Source of the DNA: Caulobacteraceae bacterium
GTDB taxonomy: Bacteria > Pseudomonadota > Alphaproteobacteria > Caulobacterales > Caulobacteraceae
Length of the DNA: 64,000 nucleotides
Assembly (NCBI GenBank): GCA_019748055.1
Contig: JAIEQC010000015.1
Span: 82,158-146,157, forward strand
Reading direction: 5' to 3'
The translations under genes were made by a program, and so were the position numbers. The notes below the pieces were generated by a model, which saw only the letters and a program-made list of their open reading frames with translations, did not search any database and was not told where the DNA came from. Positions 1-9,118 of the stretch are shown in pieces. The first letter of the stretch is position 1. The number at the start of each line of letters is the position of its first letter.

Positions 1-15
1 CAGCTGAGATATTTC

Positions 16-1413
16 ATGACCCAGACCCTCACCCCCAAAGTCCTCATCATCGGCGCCGGCACCGGCGGCTATGTCGCGGGCATCCGCTGCGGCCAGCTGG
101 GGCTGGACACCGTGCTGGTGGATGGCGGCGACGGGCTGGGCGGGACATGCCTGAACGTCGGCTGCATTCCGTCCAAGGCGGTGATCCATGCGGCCAACAA
201 GTTCGAGACAGTCGCCAAGGCAGCCGACGGCGGCACGCTGGGCATCACGGCGTCGAAGCCTGCCATCGACCTGAAGGCCACGGTCGCGTGGAAGGACGGC
301 ATCGTCAAAAAGCTGAACGGCGGCGTCGCGGCCCTGCTGAAGAAGGCGAAGGTCAAGGTGGTGAAGGGCTGGGCCACCTTCTCCGACGCCAAGACCTGCA
401 CGGTGAAGACCGCCGAGGGCGAGATCACGATCACCGCCGAGCACGTCATCCTCGCCACGGGATCGGAGCCGGTCGAACTGCCCTTCCTGCCGTTCGGGGG
501 CGACGTCATCTCCTCGACCGAGGCCCTGTCGCTGGACACCGTGCCCGGCAGGCTGGTGGTCGTCGGCGGCGGCTACATCGGGCTGGAGCTGGGCATCGCC
601 TATCGCAAGCTGGGCGCCGAGGTGACGGTGGTCGAAATGGCCGACCGCATCCTGCCGCTCTACGACAAGGCCCTGACCGACCCCGTCGCCAAGTGGATGG
701 AGAAGCACGGCGTCACCCTGATGCTGGGGGCCAGGGCGGGCGCGTTCGAGAAGGGCGCGCTGAACGTCACCGACAAGGACGGTCAGGCCGTCAAGCTGAA
801 GGCCGACAAGGTGCTGGTCACCGTCGGCCGCAAGCCCCGCACGAAGGGCTGGGGTCTGGAGAACATGGGCGTGGCCATGGACGGGCCGTTCGTGAAGATC
901 GACGACCGCTGCGCCACCAGCATGCGGAACGTCTGGGCCGTCGGCGACCTGACCGGCGAGCCCATGCTGGCGCACAAGGGCTCGGCCCAGGGCGAGGTGG
1001 TGGCCGAGATCATCGCCGGCCACGACAAGCGCTTCGACCCCGTGACCATCGCCGCCGTCTGCTTCACCGAGCCCGAGATCGTCTCGGCCGGCCTGGGCCC
1101 GCAGGACGTGCAGGGCCGCGACGACGTCATCCAGGCCGTCTTCCCCCTGGCCGCCATCGGCCGCGCCCTGGCCATCGAGGCGGGCGAGGACGGCGGCTTC
1201 GTCCGCGTCATCGCCTCGAAGTCCGACCACCGCCTGCTCGGCATCCAGGCCGTCGGCCAGCACGTCTCGGAAATGTCCAACAGCTTTGCGCAGATGCTGG
1301 AGATGGGCGCGGTGCTGGAAGACGTCGCGGGCGTCATCCACGTCCACCCCACGCTGGGCGAGGCCTTCCACGAGGCTTCGCTGCGCGCCCTGGGGCACGC
1401 GATCCATATTTGA
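16..1413 (+). CDS. lpdA: Dihydrolipoyl dehydrogenase, branched-chain (LpdV-like) E3
   Basis: FAD- and NAD-dependent E3 enzyme that reoxidises the lipoyl groups of a 2-oxo-acid dehydrogenase complex in the cytoplasm. The 465-residue protein starts with an FAD Rossmann motif (GAGTGG, residues 13-18), has the redox-active disulfide C45/C50 in GGTCLNVGC, a second dinucleotide fold (VVGGGYIGLELG, about 185), and the C-terminal catalytic HVHPTLGE (about 442-449). The whole sequence, including the C-terminal ALGHAIHI, closely resembles the Pseudomonas Lpd-Val enzyme as I remember it. It is therefore more likely the E3 of a branched-chain keto-acid dehydrogenase than of pyruvate or 2-oxoglutarate dehydrogenase. 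If so, E1 and E2 genes should lie just left of the window; a TGA at 5-7 could end the preceding gene. That placement is inferred. Confidence 0.95.
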   Translation: MTQTLTPKVLIIGAGTGGYVAGIRCGQLGLDTVLVDGGDGLGGTCLNVGCIPSKAVIHAANKFETVAKAADGGTLGITASKPAIDLKATVAWKDGIVKKLNGGVAALLKKAKVKVVKGWATFSDAKTCTVKTAEGEITITAEHVILATGSEPVELPFLPFGGDVISSTEALSLDTVPGRLVVVGGGYIGLELGIAYRKLGAEVTVVEMADRILPLYDKALTDPVAKWMEKHGVTLMLGARAGAFEKGALNVTDKDGQAVKLKADKVLVTVGRKPRTKGWGLENMGVAMDGPFVKIDDRCATSMRNVWAVGDLTGEPMLAHKGSAQGEVVAEIIAGHDKRFDPVTIAAVCFTEPEIVSAGLGPQDVQGRDDVIQAVFPLAAIGRALAIEAGEDGGFVRVIASKSDHRLLGIQAVGQHVSEMSNSFAQMLEMGAVLEDVAGVIHVHPTLGEAFHEASLRALGHAIHI

Positions 1414-1422
1414 GTTCAGCGT

Positions 1423-1573
1423 CCTTCTCCCCTTGCGGGAGAAGGTGGCAGGCGAAGCCTGACGGATGAGGGGGCTCTCCGTGGTCGCCACACCCGTTGA
1501 TGATGCCGTCGACGTCGCGACCCCTCATCCGACCTCGCTCCGCGAGGCCACCTTCTCCCACAAGGGGAGAAGG
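1423..1573. repeat. Large palindromic intergenic repeat pair without a gene
   Basis: Two arms of about 51-53 bp (1423-1473 and 1521-1573) are inverted copies separated by about 47 bp. Each arm begins with its own hairpin (CCTTCTCCC, short loop, GGGAGAAGG), continues with TGG, has a second small palindrome, and ends in GGATGAGGGG. The arms are near-identical except around the second palindrome. The layout matches the repeats flanking the DUF559 gene near 28 kb, though the bases differ. It fills most of the gap between the dehydrogenase and the next gene. It could also act as a transcription barrier. Confidence 0.85.
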
Positions 1574-1679
1574 GCCGCGACGCGCGGATTACGCAGGTTT
1601 CACCTACCTGACGGGGCTTTAACTTGAGCGCCGCCGGGGCCGGGCGCAGGGTGGGGGCACATCCACGGAGCCTCCTTCC

Positions 1680-2057
1680 ATGCGCCTGACCCTTTCCTTC
1701 GCAGCCTTCGCCGCAGCCGCCGCGCTCGCCGGCGCCGCGTCCGCTCAAGATCCCGCCACCGACGGCGAATACCGCGCCGATCTGATCAAGATCATCGAGG
1801 TCGCGGCCGACAGCCGCTGCGACGCCGACCTGATGGGCGAAACGGTTCTGTCGCGCTGTGAGGAGCAGGTCGACCAGATCGGGCCGGCCTTGGCGTCGCT
1901 GGGCTCGATCGAGATGATCACGCTGCAGGACTCGTCCGGCGAAGGCACGACCAAGGTGGAGACCTACGACGTCACCTTCCAGAGTGGACAGACCCTGGTG
2001 TGGACCATCGGCGACAAGGTCGACGGCAAGTATGAGTCCGTCGGGGTCAGCGGCTGA
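1680..2057 (+). CDS. Small secreted protein, tandem paralogue A
   Basis: Protein of 125 residues and unknown function. It has a clear Sec signal peptide (residues 1-22, ending ASA before QDP), so it is probably periplasmic. The mature part holds two cysteines, C47 (in RCDADL) and C60 (in RCEEQ), at exactly the positions found in the gene that follows, which suggests a structural disulfide. An acidic segment and a predicted beta-rich C-terminal half follow. The next gene begins 4 bp after the stop, so the two are surely cotranscribed and arose by tandem duplication. No family is recognised with confidence. Confidence 0.8.
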   Translation: MRLTLSFAAFAAAAALAGAASAQDPATDGEYRADLIKIIEVAADSRCDADLMGETVLSRCEEQVDQIGPALASLGSIEMITLQDSSGEGTTKVETYDVTFQSGQTLVWTIGDKVDGKYESVGVSG

Positions 2058-2061
2058 GCCG

Positions 2062-2442
2062 ATGCGCTTGGCCCCGACCCTTTGCATCTTCGCCGGCGTC
2101 TTGTTCTGCGCAGGCGCAGCGTCGGCTCAGGACCCGATGAGGGACGGGCAGTATCGCGCGCCGCTGGGACAGATCATCGTCGCTCTTGCCGACGGCGAGT
2201 GCGACGCCGACCTGCTGGCCGCGAATTTCGTGCCCCTCTGCGAAGAGCAGCTTTGGGAAGTCGGCCAGGTGCTGCAGACCTTCGGCAGCATCACCGAGAT
2301 GCGGCTGATCGAGGTCGAAGGCGAGGGCGACGCCCGGCGGGAAATCTATGACGTGGACTTCTCCGCCGGGCGCACCGTCAAGGTCGGCATCGGCGCCCGG
2401 GACGCCGAGGGCAAGTTCACCAGCCTGTCTTTCGACGGCTGA
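2062..2442 (+). CDS. Small secreted protein, tandem paralogue B
   Basis: Protein of 126 residues, paralogous to the preceding one. They share the signal peptide ending ASA/QDP at residue 22, the phrase DGxYRAxLxxII, the cysteines C47 and C60, and CEEQ followed by xxGSI. The ATG at 2062 is chosen because it places the signal peptide at the N terminus; a longer frame from 1984 runs inside the upstream gene and has no signal peptide. Function is unknown. The gene converges with thrS, whose stop lies 12 bp away on the other strand. Confidence 0.8.
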   Translation: MRLAPTLCIFAGVLFCAGAASAQDPMRDGQYRAPLGQIIVALADGECDADLLAANFVPLCEEQLWEVGQVLQTFGSITEMRLIEVEGEGDARREIYDVDFSAGRTVKVGIGARDAEGKFTSLSFDG

Positions 2443-2454
2443 CGCCGCCGGCGT

Positions 2455-4380
2455 TCAACCGCGTTTGAGATCCGGTGGAGTCGCCTCGGTCGTCAGGATG
2501 CGGATCGCCTCGTCGACGGTGACCACCTCCTGCGCCTGGCTGCCCAGGCGACGGATGGCGACCTCGCCCTTTTCGGCTTCCTGACGCCCGACGACCGCGA
2601 TCACCGGCACCTTGGCGACTGAGTGCTCGCGGACCTTGTAGCCGACCTTTTCATTGCGCTGGTCGGTCTCGACGCGCAGGCCGGCGGCGCGGAACCTCGC
2701 AGCAACTTCCTCCGCATACGGATCGGCTTCCGAGACGATGGTCGCAACCACGGCCTGCACGGGCGCCAGCCAGAGCGGGAAGGCCCCGGCGTAGTTCTCG
2801 ATCATGATGCCGATGAAGCGCTCGAACGAGCCCAGGATCGCCCGGTGCAGCATGACCGGCCGGTGCTTCTGCCCGTCCTCGCCGACGTACTCCGCGCCCA
2901 GCCGCTCGGGCAGCACATAGTCCAGCTGGATCGTGCCGCAGGTCCATTCGCGGCCGATGGCGTCCTTGACGATGAAGTCCAGCTTGGGGGCGTAGAAGGC
3001 GCCGTCGCCCGGCGTGATCACCGGCTCGGTCCCCGCCGCCCGGGCGGCCTCGGCCATCAGGGCCTCGGCCCTGTCCCAGAACTCGTCCGAACCCGCCCGC
3101 GTTTCCGGCCGGGTGCCCAGCGAGATGTAGGCCGTCTCCATGCCCAGGTCGGCGTGGACGCTGCGGGCCAGCTCGATGAAGGCCGCCGTCTCCTCGACGA
3201 TCTGATCCTCGCGGCAGAAGATGTGGGCGTCGTCCTGCACGAAGCCGCGCACCCGCATCAGGCCGTGCAGCGATCCCGACGGCTCGTAGCGGTGGCAGGC
3301 CCCGAACTCGGCCATCCGCAGCGGCAGCTCGCGGTACGACCGCTGGCCCTGATCGAAGATCTGCACGTGGCCGGGGCAGTTCATCGGCTTGAGAGACAGT
3401 TCCTCGCCCTCGACCGTCTCGCAGACGAACATGTTGGGCCGGTACTTCTCCCAGTGACCCGAGGCCTCCCAGAATTTGCGGTCCAGCACCTGGGGCGTCT
3501 TGACCTCGACGTAGCCGGCGGCGTCGAGCCGGCGGCGCATGTAGGCCTCGATGACGCGCCACAGCACCCAGCCCTTGGGGTGCCAGAAGACCATGCCGCG
3601 GCCTTCCTCCTGCATGTGGAACAGGTTCATGGCGCGGCCCAGCCTGCGGTGGTCGCGCTTCTCGGCCTCCTCGATCCGCGCCAGGTGGGCGTCGAGGTCT
3701 TCCTTCGTCGCCCAGGCGGTGCCGTAGATGCGCTGCAGCTGCTCGCGCTTCGAGTCCCCGCGCCAATAGGCGCCGGCCAGCTTGGTCAGTTTGAACGCCT
3801 TGCCGACGTGCCGCGTCGAGGGGAAGTGCGGTCCCCGGCACAGGTCGATCCAGTCGCCCTGCTTGTAGAGCGTGATCGTCTGGTCCTCGGGCAGGTCGCG
3901 GATCAGCTCGGCCTTGAACTTCTCGCCCTTGGCCTCGAAGAATTTGATGGCGTCGTTCCGGTCCCAGACCTCGCGCTCGAACTTCGCGTCACGGTCGACG
4001 ATCCGGCCCATCTCCTTCTCGATGGCGGCGAAGTCGTCGGTCGAGAACGGCTCCTCGCGGAAGAAGTCGTAATAGAATCCGTCCTCGATCGCCGGGCCGA
4101 TGGTCACCTGGGTGCCGGGGAACAGGGTCTGCACCGCCTCGGCCAGCACGTGCGCGGTGTCGTGGCGGATGGTGTACAGCGCCTCGGGGTCGTCGCGCAT
4201 AATCAGGCGGAAGTCGCCGCCGGTCTCCAGCTCGCGCGACATGTCGCGCTGCTCGCCGTTCAGTTCGGCCAGCAGGGCCTTCTTGGCCAGCGAGGGGCTG
4301 ATCGACGCGGCCACGTCGCGCGCCGTCGTGCCGGGAGGAAACTGGCGCACGGCGCCGTCGGGGAATTTCAGTTCGATCAT
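2455..4380 (-). CDS. thrS: Threonine--tRNA ligase
   Basis: Charges tRNA-Thr with threonine in the cytoplasm. The 641-residue protein has the full bacterial layout: N-terminal TGS domain (about 1-62, starting MIELKFPDG), an editing domain with [10 protein letters not shown] and a later histidine in STRH, the class II catalytic core with MNCPGH and the zinc and ATP-binding motifs, and a C-terminal anticodon-binding domain. The ATG at 4380 is preferred because it opens the TGS domain and overlaps the stop of the upstream yidD as ATGA. An in-frame start at 4437 would add 19 unrelated residues. It is cotranscribed with yidD and the Fe/S scaffold gene. Confidence 0.97.
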   Translation of the reverse strand: MIELKFPDGAVRQFPPGTTARDVAASISPSLAKKALLAELNGEQRDMSRELETGGDFRLIMRDDPEALYTIRHDTAHVLAEAVQTLFPGTQVTIGPAIEDGFYYDFFREEPFSTDDFAAIEKEMGRIVDRDAKFEREVWDRNDAIKFFEAKGEKFKAELIRDLPEDQTITLYKQGDWIDLCRGPHFPSTRHVGKAFKLTKLAGAYWRGDSKREQLQRIYGTAWATKEDLDAHLARIEEAEKRDHRRLGRAMNLFHMQEEGRGMVFWHPKGWVLWRVIEAYMRRRLDAAGYVEVKTPQVLDRKFWEASGHWEKYRPNMFVCETVEGEELSLKPMNCPGHVQIFDQGQRSYRELPLRMAEFGACHRYEPSGSLHGLMRVRGFVQDDAHIFCREDQIVEETAAFIELARSVHADLGMETAYISLGTRPETRAGSDEFWDRAEALMAEAARAAGTEPVITPGDGAFYAPKLDFIVKDAIGREWTCGTIQLDYVLPERLGAEYVGEDGQKHRPVMLHRAILGSFERFIGIMIENYAGAFPLWLAPVQAVVATIVSEADPYAEEVAARFRAAGLRVETDQRNEKVGYKVREHSVAKVPVIAVVGRQEAEKGEVAIRRLGSQAQEVVTVDEAIRILTTEATPPDLKRG

Positions 4381-4688
4381 GCTTCTGGCTTCTTCGGCGG
4401 CACCGGATCGTAGCCCGATCCGCCCCATGGATGGCACTTACACAGGCGACGCACCGTCAGCCATCCCCCGCGCGCCGGTCCGTGCAGGATCAAGGCGTCG
4501 CGGGCATAGTCGGAGCAGGTCGGCAGGAAACGACACTGCTGTCCGAATATCAGGCTGAAGGTCAGCTTGTAGGCGCGATGCGCCAGACGAACGCCGCCCT
4601 CATAGAGGTTTCGGCCGGACACGGGCTCAGGCCGCGCCGGCGCCGCGAGTTCGCTCGGCTTCCTGCTCTTCCCAACTGGGCTCCGCAT
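4377..4688 (-). CDS. yidD: Membrane protein insertion efficiency factor YidD
   Basis: Small membrane-associated protein that assists YidC/Sec-dependent insertion of inner-membrane proteins. The family signature is plain: RAYKLTFS, then [11 protein letters not shown], then [17 protein letters not shown]. From the ATG at 4688 it has 103 residues, longer than the usual 70-85, and overlaps the upstream gene by 62 bp. A GTG at 4622, just past the upstream stop, would give 81 residues and is a credible alternative. The ATG has a GGAG upstream, so the choice is open. Its stop overlaps the thrS start as ATGA. Confidence 0.9.
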   Translation of the reverse strand: MRSPVGKSRKPSELAAPARPEPVSGRNLYEGGVRLAHRAYKLTFSLIFGQQCRFLPTCSDYARDALILHGPARGGWLTVRRLCKCHPWGGSGYDPVPPKKPEA

Positions 4689-5142
4689 AGTAGGGCGGGC
4701 TCCAGGTCAGGCGCCGGGTGACGGCGTCCTCGATCGCGTCGCACAGGGCCTCGATCGCCACCATGGTGGAGGCGTGGCGCGCCGGGTATTCGGCGACCGG
4801 TTTGAGCAGACGCAGCCCCTCGAACCGCCCGATCGGACCTTCGCTGCCTGACTTCAGCATGGCGCGCATGGCGTCCCGCGCGGCTCTGACTTCCGTCAGA
4901 TCGGCCCCGACGGCGTTCGCCCCGACGATCGACGCGGCCGCCTGGCCCAGCGCGCAGGCCTTCACATCCTGGGCGAAGTGCTCGACCATCGTCGCCCGAC
5001 CGATCTTCACGTCGACGACGGCGCGCGATCCACACAGCTTCGCGGTCCGCTCGCCCGTGCCGTGCGGCAGCTCCAGCCGTCCCGCGTGCGGCAGGTCCGC
5101 AGCGAGGCGCAGGATGTCCTTAGAATAGATCTCGTCGATCAT
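4627..5142 (-). CDS. Iron-sulfur cluster assembly scaffold (NifU/SufU-like)
   Basis: Protein of 171 residues with the NifU N-terminal-like fold, beginning [18 protein letters not shown]. It keeps cysteines where this family binds a nascent Fe/S cluster: one in AKLCGSR, one in [10 protein letters not shown] and one in EALCDAIED. The alphaproteobacterial branch of this family is commonly found next to yidD. The ATG at 5142 is chosen because the longer frame adds 80 residues with no homology. The C-terminal tail is charged and alanine-rich and overlaps the yidD frame. Whether it is a working scaffold or only a relative cannot be told from the sequence. Confidence 0.85.
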   Translation of the reverse strand: MIDEIYSKDILRLAADLPHAGRLELPHGTGERTAKLCGSRAVVDVKIGRATMVEHFAQDVKACALGQAAASIVGANAVGADLTEVRAARDAMRAMLKSGSEGPIGRFEGLRLLKPVAEYPARHASTMVAIEALCDAIEDAVTRRLTWSPPYYAEPSWEEQEAERTRGAGAA

Positions 5143-5179
5143 GGGCGGGATATAGGACGCGACGCCTCGGACGGCGAGC

Positions 5180-5938
5180 CTATTGCAGCGAGCTCCAGGT
5201 CCGTGCGCCGGCGGAACCGGTTGCGGCTCTCTGGCGGATCCAGGCCAGGTTGGCGTCCGCGGCCTCGGGCGGGAGGTCGCGGCGCAGCATGCGTTCCGCC
5301 TCGGCCAGATCGCCCTTGAGCCCCAGAACCAGCGCCAGATTCTGGCGCACCTGCAGCCCGGCCTCCGGATGGGCGGCCGCACGGCGCAGCAGGCCCTCTG
5401 CCGTCACCAGGTCGCCGGACGTAAGCGGGCCCATGGCCATGTTGGCCAGGATGGCGGGATTGTCGGGCGACAAGGCCAGGCCCCTCGCCCAGGCGTCGGC
5501 GGCATCTTCCGGACGCTTCACCTGCTCATAGGCCACGCCCAGCAGCGACAGCGGACGCCAGTCGCGGGGCGCCAGCTGCGCCGCCCGTTCCAGATGCGCC
5601 ACGCCATAAAAGGCCTGACCGCGCGCGATGTGGGCCCGGCCGGCCTCCAGCAGGGCCTCGACGTTGTCGGGCTGGACCACCAGGGCGCGCTCGGCGGCCT
5701 CGGCGGCCTCCTGATGACGGCCGAGTTCGCGCAGAGCACGAGGCAGGGCAGCGGCGGCCTCTGGATCCGACGGATCCTTCTCGAACTCCTGCGACCAGAA
5801 CAGGCTGCGGCTCAGGGGATCCATACGTTCATAGGTCGCGCGCTGATCCGCCGGGGCGGGAGCGGACGCCTGCTGCGCGTGAGCCGACGTCGCAAGGAAG
5901 CTGAGGGCGGTTGCGACGAGAAGAAGTGTGCGCGACAT
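5180..5938 (-). CDS. Secreted TPR-repeat protein
   Basis: Periplasmic or envelope protein of 252 residues with a signal peptide (about 1-21, ending SAHA before QQ). The mature part is made of tetratricopeptide repeats, recognisable as repeated A-P-x-x-x-x-A-L and G-x-A-x-x-x-x-E-R-A-A patterns between about residues 60 and 235 (for example AERALVVQPDNVEALLEAG, then HLERAAQLAPRDWRPLSLLG). Such domains mediate protein-protein contact. Similar proteins in Caulobacterales are linked to pilus assembly (TadD-like), but no pilus genes lie here, so that role is unsupported. Confidence 0.85.
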   Translation of the reverse strand: MSRTLLLVATALSFLATSAHAQQASAPAPADQRATYERMDPLSRSLFWSQEFEKDPSDPEAAAALPRALRELGRHQEAAEAAERALVVQPDNVEALLEAGRAHIARGQAFYGVAHLERAAQLAPRDWRPLSLLGVAYEQVKRPEDAADAWARGLALSPDNPAILANMAMGPLTSGDLVTAEGLLRRAAAHPEAGLQVRQNLALVLGLKGDLAEAERMLRRDLPPEAADANLAWIRQRAATGSAGARTWSSLQ

Positions 5939-6023
5939 GGGAAGGGTCCGTCCGGCGTTCGGGGAGAAGAGTCGCCCCCGCGCGTCAAGGGACCGTTAAT
6001 GCTCGTGTTTCCGGAGCCTCCGC

Positions 6024-7409
6024 ATGATCGCCGCCGCCGACGTCCTGATCCCCGCTTCCGACGCCGCCTTGCCGGTGCGGCCTGCGCGGGGCGGCGGCGG
6101 GCTGGAGGGGGCGGTCGCAGTCTGGGCGTCGGCCAATGATTTCGCGGGCAAGCCGGGCCAGGTGCTGATCATTCCGGGTCCCGACGGCAAGCCCGACCAT
6201 GCGCTGCTGGGCGTCGGGGAGAAGTCTAGGGATCCCATGGCCGGGCGCGGGCTCGCCGCGAAACTGCCAGCCGGCGACTGGCGGCTGGAGGGATGGTCGG
6301 AGGAAGAGGCCGCGGCTCTGGCACTGGCCTTCGCGCTGGGGGCTTACCGATTCGACCGCTACAAGACGAAGCCGGCGCCCCGGCCCCGTCTGGTCGCGCC
6401 CGCCGGACTTGATCGGGGCGCCACGCGGGCGATCGCCGACGCGTGCTCCCGCGTGCGCCGCATGGTCGACACGCCGGCCGCCGACATGGGTCCCGCCGAA
6501 ATCGAGGCCGAGGCGCACGAGGTGGCCCAGACTTATGGCGCGTCGATCGATGTCACAGTCGGCGACGCCCTGCTGGAGGCGAACTATCCGGCCGTCCACG
6601 CCGTCGGCCGTGCCGCCGCTCCCCATCGCGCGCCACGCCTGATCGAGATCGGCTGGAACCTGGACGCCGCAGACCGACCCCTGATCGCGCTTGTGGGCAA
6701 GGGCGTGGCCTTCGATTCCGGCGGACTGGACATCAAGCCCGCCGCCGGCATGCGCAACATGAAGAAGGACATGGGCGGCGCCGCCCACGTTCTGGGGCTC
6801 GCCCAGCTGATCATGGGCGCGAACCTGCCCGTACGACTGGTCGTGCTGGTCGCGGCGGTGGAGAACGCCATCTCGGGCGACGCCTTTCGGCCCGGCGACG
6901 TTCTGCAGACCCGCAAGGGTCTGACGGTCGAGGTCGGCAACACCGACGCCGAGGGGCGGCTGATCCTGGCCGACGCCTTGGCACGTGCGGGCGAGCACCG
7001 ACCGGACCTGACGATCGACTTCGCCACCCTGACCGGTGCGGCGCGCGTCGCGCTAGGCCCGGAGCTGCCACCGCTCTACACCGACGACGAGGCGCTGGCG
7101 GTCGACCTGCTGGCGGCGTCTGCCCGCGTGGGCGACCCCCTGTGGCGCATGCCGCTGTGGCCCGGCTACCGGTCGTCGGTGGAGGCCGAAATCGCGGACC
7201 TGCGAAACGATTCCGCGCCTTGGGCCCAGGCCGGATCGGTCACTGCGGCCCTGTTCCTGCAACGCTTCGCGCCGGAGAGGGGGGCCTGGGCCCATCTGGA
7301 CGTCTTCGCTTGGAACCCCCGCGCCCGCCCCGGCTGGCCGGAGGGCGGGGAGGCTCAAGGGATCCGCGCCGTCTTCGACATGCTGGCCCGCAGATTTTCA
7401 CAGGGCTGA
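6024..7409 (+). CDS. Leucyl aminopeptidase family protein (M17)
   Basis: Cytosolic metallo-aminopeptidase of 461 residues that removes N-terminal residues from peptides. Family M17 motifs are present: GKGVAFDSGGLDIKPA with the catalytic lysine and metal ligands, KKDMGG, and the signature NTDAEGRLIL, which supplies metal-binding Asp/Glu and the catalytic Arg. The N-terminal 150 residues are short and divergent compared with classical PepA, as in the alphaproteobacterial subgroup. The gene is followed 64 bp later by a cell-wall peptidase gene on the same strand. Confidence 0.92.
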   Translation: MIAAADVLIPASDAALPVRPARGGGGLEGAVAVWASANDFAGKPGQVLIIPGPDGKPDHALLGVGEKSRDPMAGRGLAAKLPAGDWRLEGWSEEEAAALALAFALGAYRFDRYKTKPAPRPRLVAPAGLDRGATRAIADACSRVRRMVDTPAADMGPAEIEAEAHEVAQTYGASIDVTVGDALLEANYPAVHAVGRAAAPHRAPRLIEIGWNLDAADRPLIALVGKGVAFDSGGLDIKPAAGMRNMKKDMGGAAHVLGLAQLIMGANLPVRLVVLVAAVENAISGDAFRPGDVLQTRKGLTVEVGNTDAEGRLILADALARAGEHRPDLTIDFATLTGAARVALGPELPPLYTDDEALAVDLLAASARVGDPLWRMPLWPGYRSSVEAEIADLRNDSAPWAQAGSVTAALFLQRFAPERGAWAHLDVFAWNPRARPGWPEGGEAQGIRAVFDMLARRFSQG

Positions 7410-7473
7410 CCGGGCGCGTTAACGGCCCTTTCGGCCTTCCACGGCAGGATCGGCGACGAACCGGACCCGACGT

Positions 7474-8262
7474 TTGCCGCACGATCTCCACAGCCCGGAC
7501 CCGCGCACCCTGCCCGCGCGCCCCGCCTTCGCCGCCCAGGCGCTGGAGGGACTGTACCGCGCGCCCGAGTATCGCGCCGCCGAGCCGATGCAGGCCGCGG
7601 CCGCGGTCAGCGACCTGTGGGACGACGAGGGTCATCGCATTTCCCAGCTTCTGTTCGGCGAGGCCTTCGACCTGCTGGACCGCCAAGGCGATCGCGTCTG
7701 GGGCCAGAGCCGGCGCGACGGCGTGGTCGGCTGGACGGCGGCGAGCGCGCTGATCGAAGCCGGGGGCACGCCCAGCCATCGTGTCGCCTCCATGGGCGGC
7801 GCACTGCCATTCAACGCCCTCGTCGATCCGGCCCGCGACGCCGTCGGAGACTCCGCCCTGGCGCCGCTGGGCGAGTTCGAGCCGGGCCTGGCCGACGTGG
7901 CCGAGCGTCTGCTCGGCACGCCTCACGCGCTAGGAGGGCGTTCGGACCGGGAAACCGACTGCGCAGGTCTGGTTCAGACCTGTCTGATCGCCTGCGGCCG
8001 GGCCGCGCCTCGGTGGTCGGACGGACAGGCCGAGATCGGTCGGGCCGTCGGCCTCGCCGACATGCGCCGCGGCGATCTCGTCGTCTGGCCGCATTCGACC
8101 GGAGGCCCGGGCTGGAGCGGCCACTCGGCCGTGATCGCCTCGCCGGGCGCCCTGATTCACGCCTCAGGTCGCGCCGGTTCGGTGGTGATCGAGGCGTTGT
8201 CCGACGTCGACGCGCGTCAGCGCGCCGAGGGCTTCGGCGCGCCGATCTTCAGGCGGGTCTGA
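7474..8262 (+). CDS. NlpC/P60 peptidase with SH3 domain
   Basis: Protein of 262 residues with an N-terminal bacterial SH3-like region (about 45-95, with LLDRQGDRVWGQ and GWTAAS) and a C-terminal NlpC/P60 papain-like domain (about 140-262). The likely catalytic cysteine is C163 in TDCAGLVQ and the catalytic histidine H217 in SGHSAVI. Such enzymes cleave peptidoglycan stem peptides, usually the gamma-D-Glu to diamino-acid bond. No signal peptide is visible. The start is a TTG at 7474; a stop at 7420 limits upstream alternatives. It follows the M17 peptidase, suggesting joint handling of cell-wall peptides. Confidence 0.88.
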   Translation: MPHDLHSPDPRTLPARPAFAAQALEGLYRAPEYRAAEPMQAAAAVSDLWDDEGHRISQLLFGEAFDLLDRQGDRVWGQSRRDGVVGWTAASALIEAGGTPSHRVASMGGALPFNALVDPARDAVGDSALAPLGEFEPGLADVAERLLGTPHALGGRSDRETDCAGLVQTCLIACGRAAPRWSDGQAEIGRAVGLADMRRGDLVVWPHSTGGPGWSGHSAVIASPGALIHASGRAGSVVIEALSDVDARQRAEGFGAPIFRRV

Positions 8263-8269
8263 AAAGCGG

Positions 8270-8965
8270 TCAGCCTGCGGCGGGAGGCGTGGCCTCGGCC
8301 GTCGGCTGGGCGGCGGCGCCGTCGGTCGGAGCGCCCGTGGTCGCGCCGGCTTCCGCCGCGCCTTCCGCAGGAGCGGCGCCCTCGACCGGCGCAGCCGCGC
8401 CGGGTTGACGCGCGGGATCGGGCGCCGGGATCGGGAACCCGGCGGAACCTTGGGCCCGCAGATAGGCGATCAGGTTAATGCGGGTCTGTTCGTCTCGCAG
8501 GCCGGCGAAGGACATCTTGGTGCCGGCCACCTCGCGTTGCGGCGCGGTGATGAAGGCGTCCAGAGCGTCCAGATCCCAAACGGGGACTTCGCCGCGGTGC
8601 GCCACCATCGCTTCGGAGAAGGCGAAGCCCGGATGGGCCCCGACGCCGCGTCCGACGACCCCATAGAGCGCGGGACCGATGCCGTTGGCCCCGCCGGCGG
8701 TGATGGTGTGGCAGGCCTGGCAACGCGCGAAGGCGGCCTCGCCGGCGGCCAGGTCGGCGACCGGCAGGACGGTGCCCCAGTCGATCGGCAGGGCCGCCGG
8801 CGCGGCGCCCTCGGCGGCCTCTTCCGGCACGTCGACGAAATAGCCCATCTTTTCAGGCGGTTCGACGTGATAGAGTTCGTTCGTCACCTGCTGCACGCCG
8901 ATGATCACCAGAGCGGTCGCCAGACCGGCGCCCATGATCTTGTTCCACTTCAGGTCGCCGCTCAT
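8270..8965 (-). CDS. Membrane-anchored cytochrome c (CycM-like)
   Basis: Class I c-type cytochrome of 231 residues. An uncleaved N-terminal anchor (about 10-28) is followed by a linker and the heme domain, with the heme attachment motif CQACH (C82, C85, H86) and axial Met in GTKMSF (M151). The CycM/cytochrome c552 family carries electrons from the bc1 complex to the cytochrome c oxidase on the periplasmic face. A C-terminal extension of about 45 residues is very rich in Ala, Pro, Glu and Gly and probably disordered. The ATG at 8965 is preferred over one 18 bp upstream. The gene converges with the peptidase gene, 7 bp apart. Confidence 0.93.
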   Translation of the reverse strand: MSGDLKWNKIMGAGLATALVIIGVQQVTNELYHVEPPEKMGYFVDVPEEAAEGAAPAALPIDWGTVLPVADLAAGEAAFARCQACHTITAGGANGIGPALYGVVGRGVGAHPGFAFSEAMVAHRGEVPVWDLDALDAFITAPQREVAGTKMSFAGLRDEQTRINLIAYLRAQGSAGFPIPAPDPARQPGAAAPVEGAAPAEGAAEAGATTGAPTDGAAAQPTAEATPPAAG

Positions 8966-9118
8966 CGCGTCGTCGCATCCCACATGATTTCAGAACCGCG
9001 GGCCGCGCGCGCCGGGGCGCTTGAAGGCGGCCTCGCCTTGCGTGGGCGTCTCTGACACGCTAGCGCGGCCTTCGCAACCGGGCCGCGCCGCGCCGTGGCG
9101 TCACGGGGGAAATCCGCC

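Noticed and set aside
1416..2087. 223-codon minus-strand frame across the 1.4-kb repeat and the secreted proteins
   Set aside because: Antisense to two signal-peptide-bearing genes and includes the repeat; low-complexity product.
2623..4413. 596-codon plus-strand frame antisense to thrS
   Set aside because: Shadow of thrS; composition is low-complexity and no family is recognised.
7411..7430. GTTAAC sequences (also near 13825, 20378 and 37523) as CtrA sites
   Set aside because: A full TTAA-N7-TTAA pair was not found at any of them; single half-sites are expected by chance.
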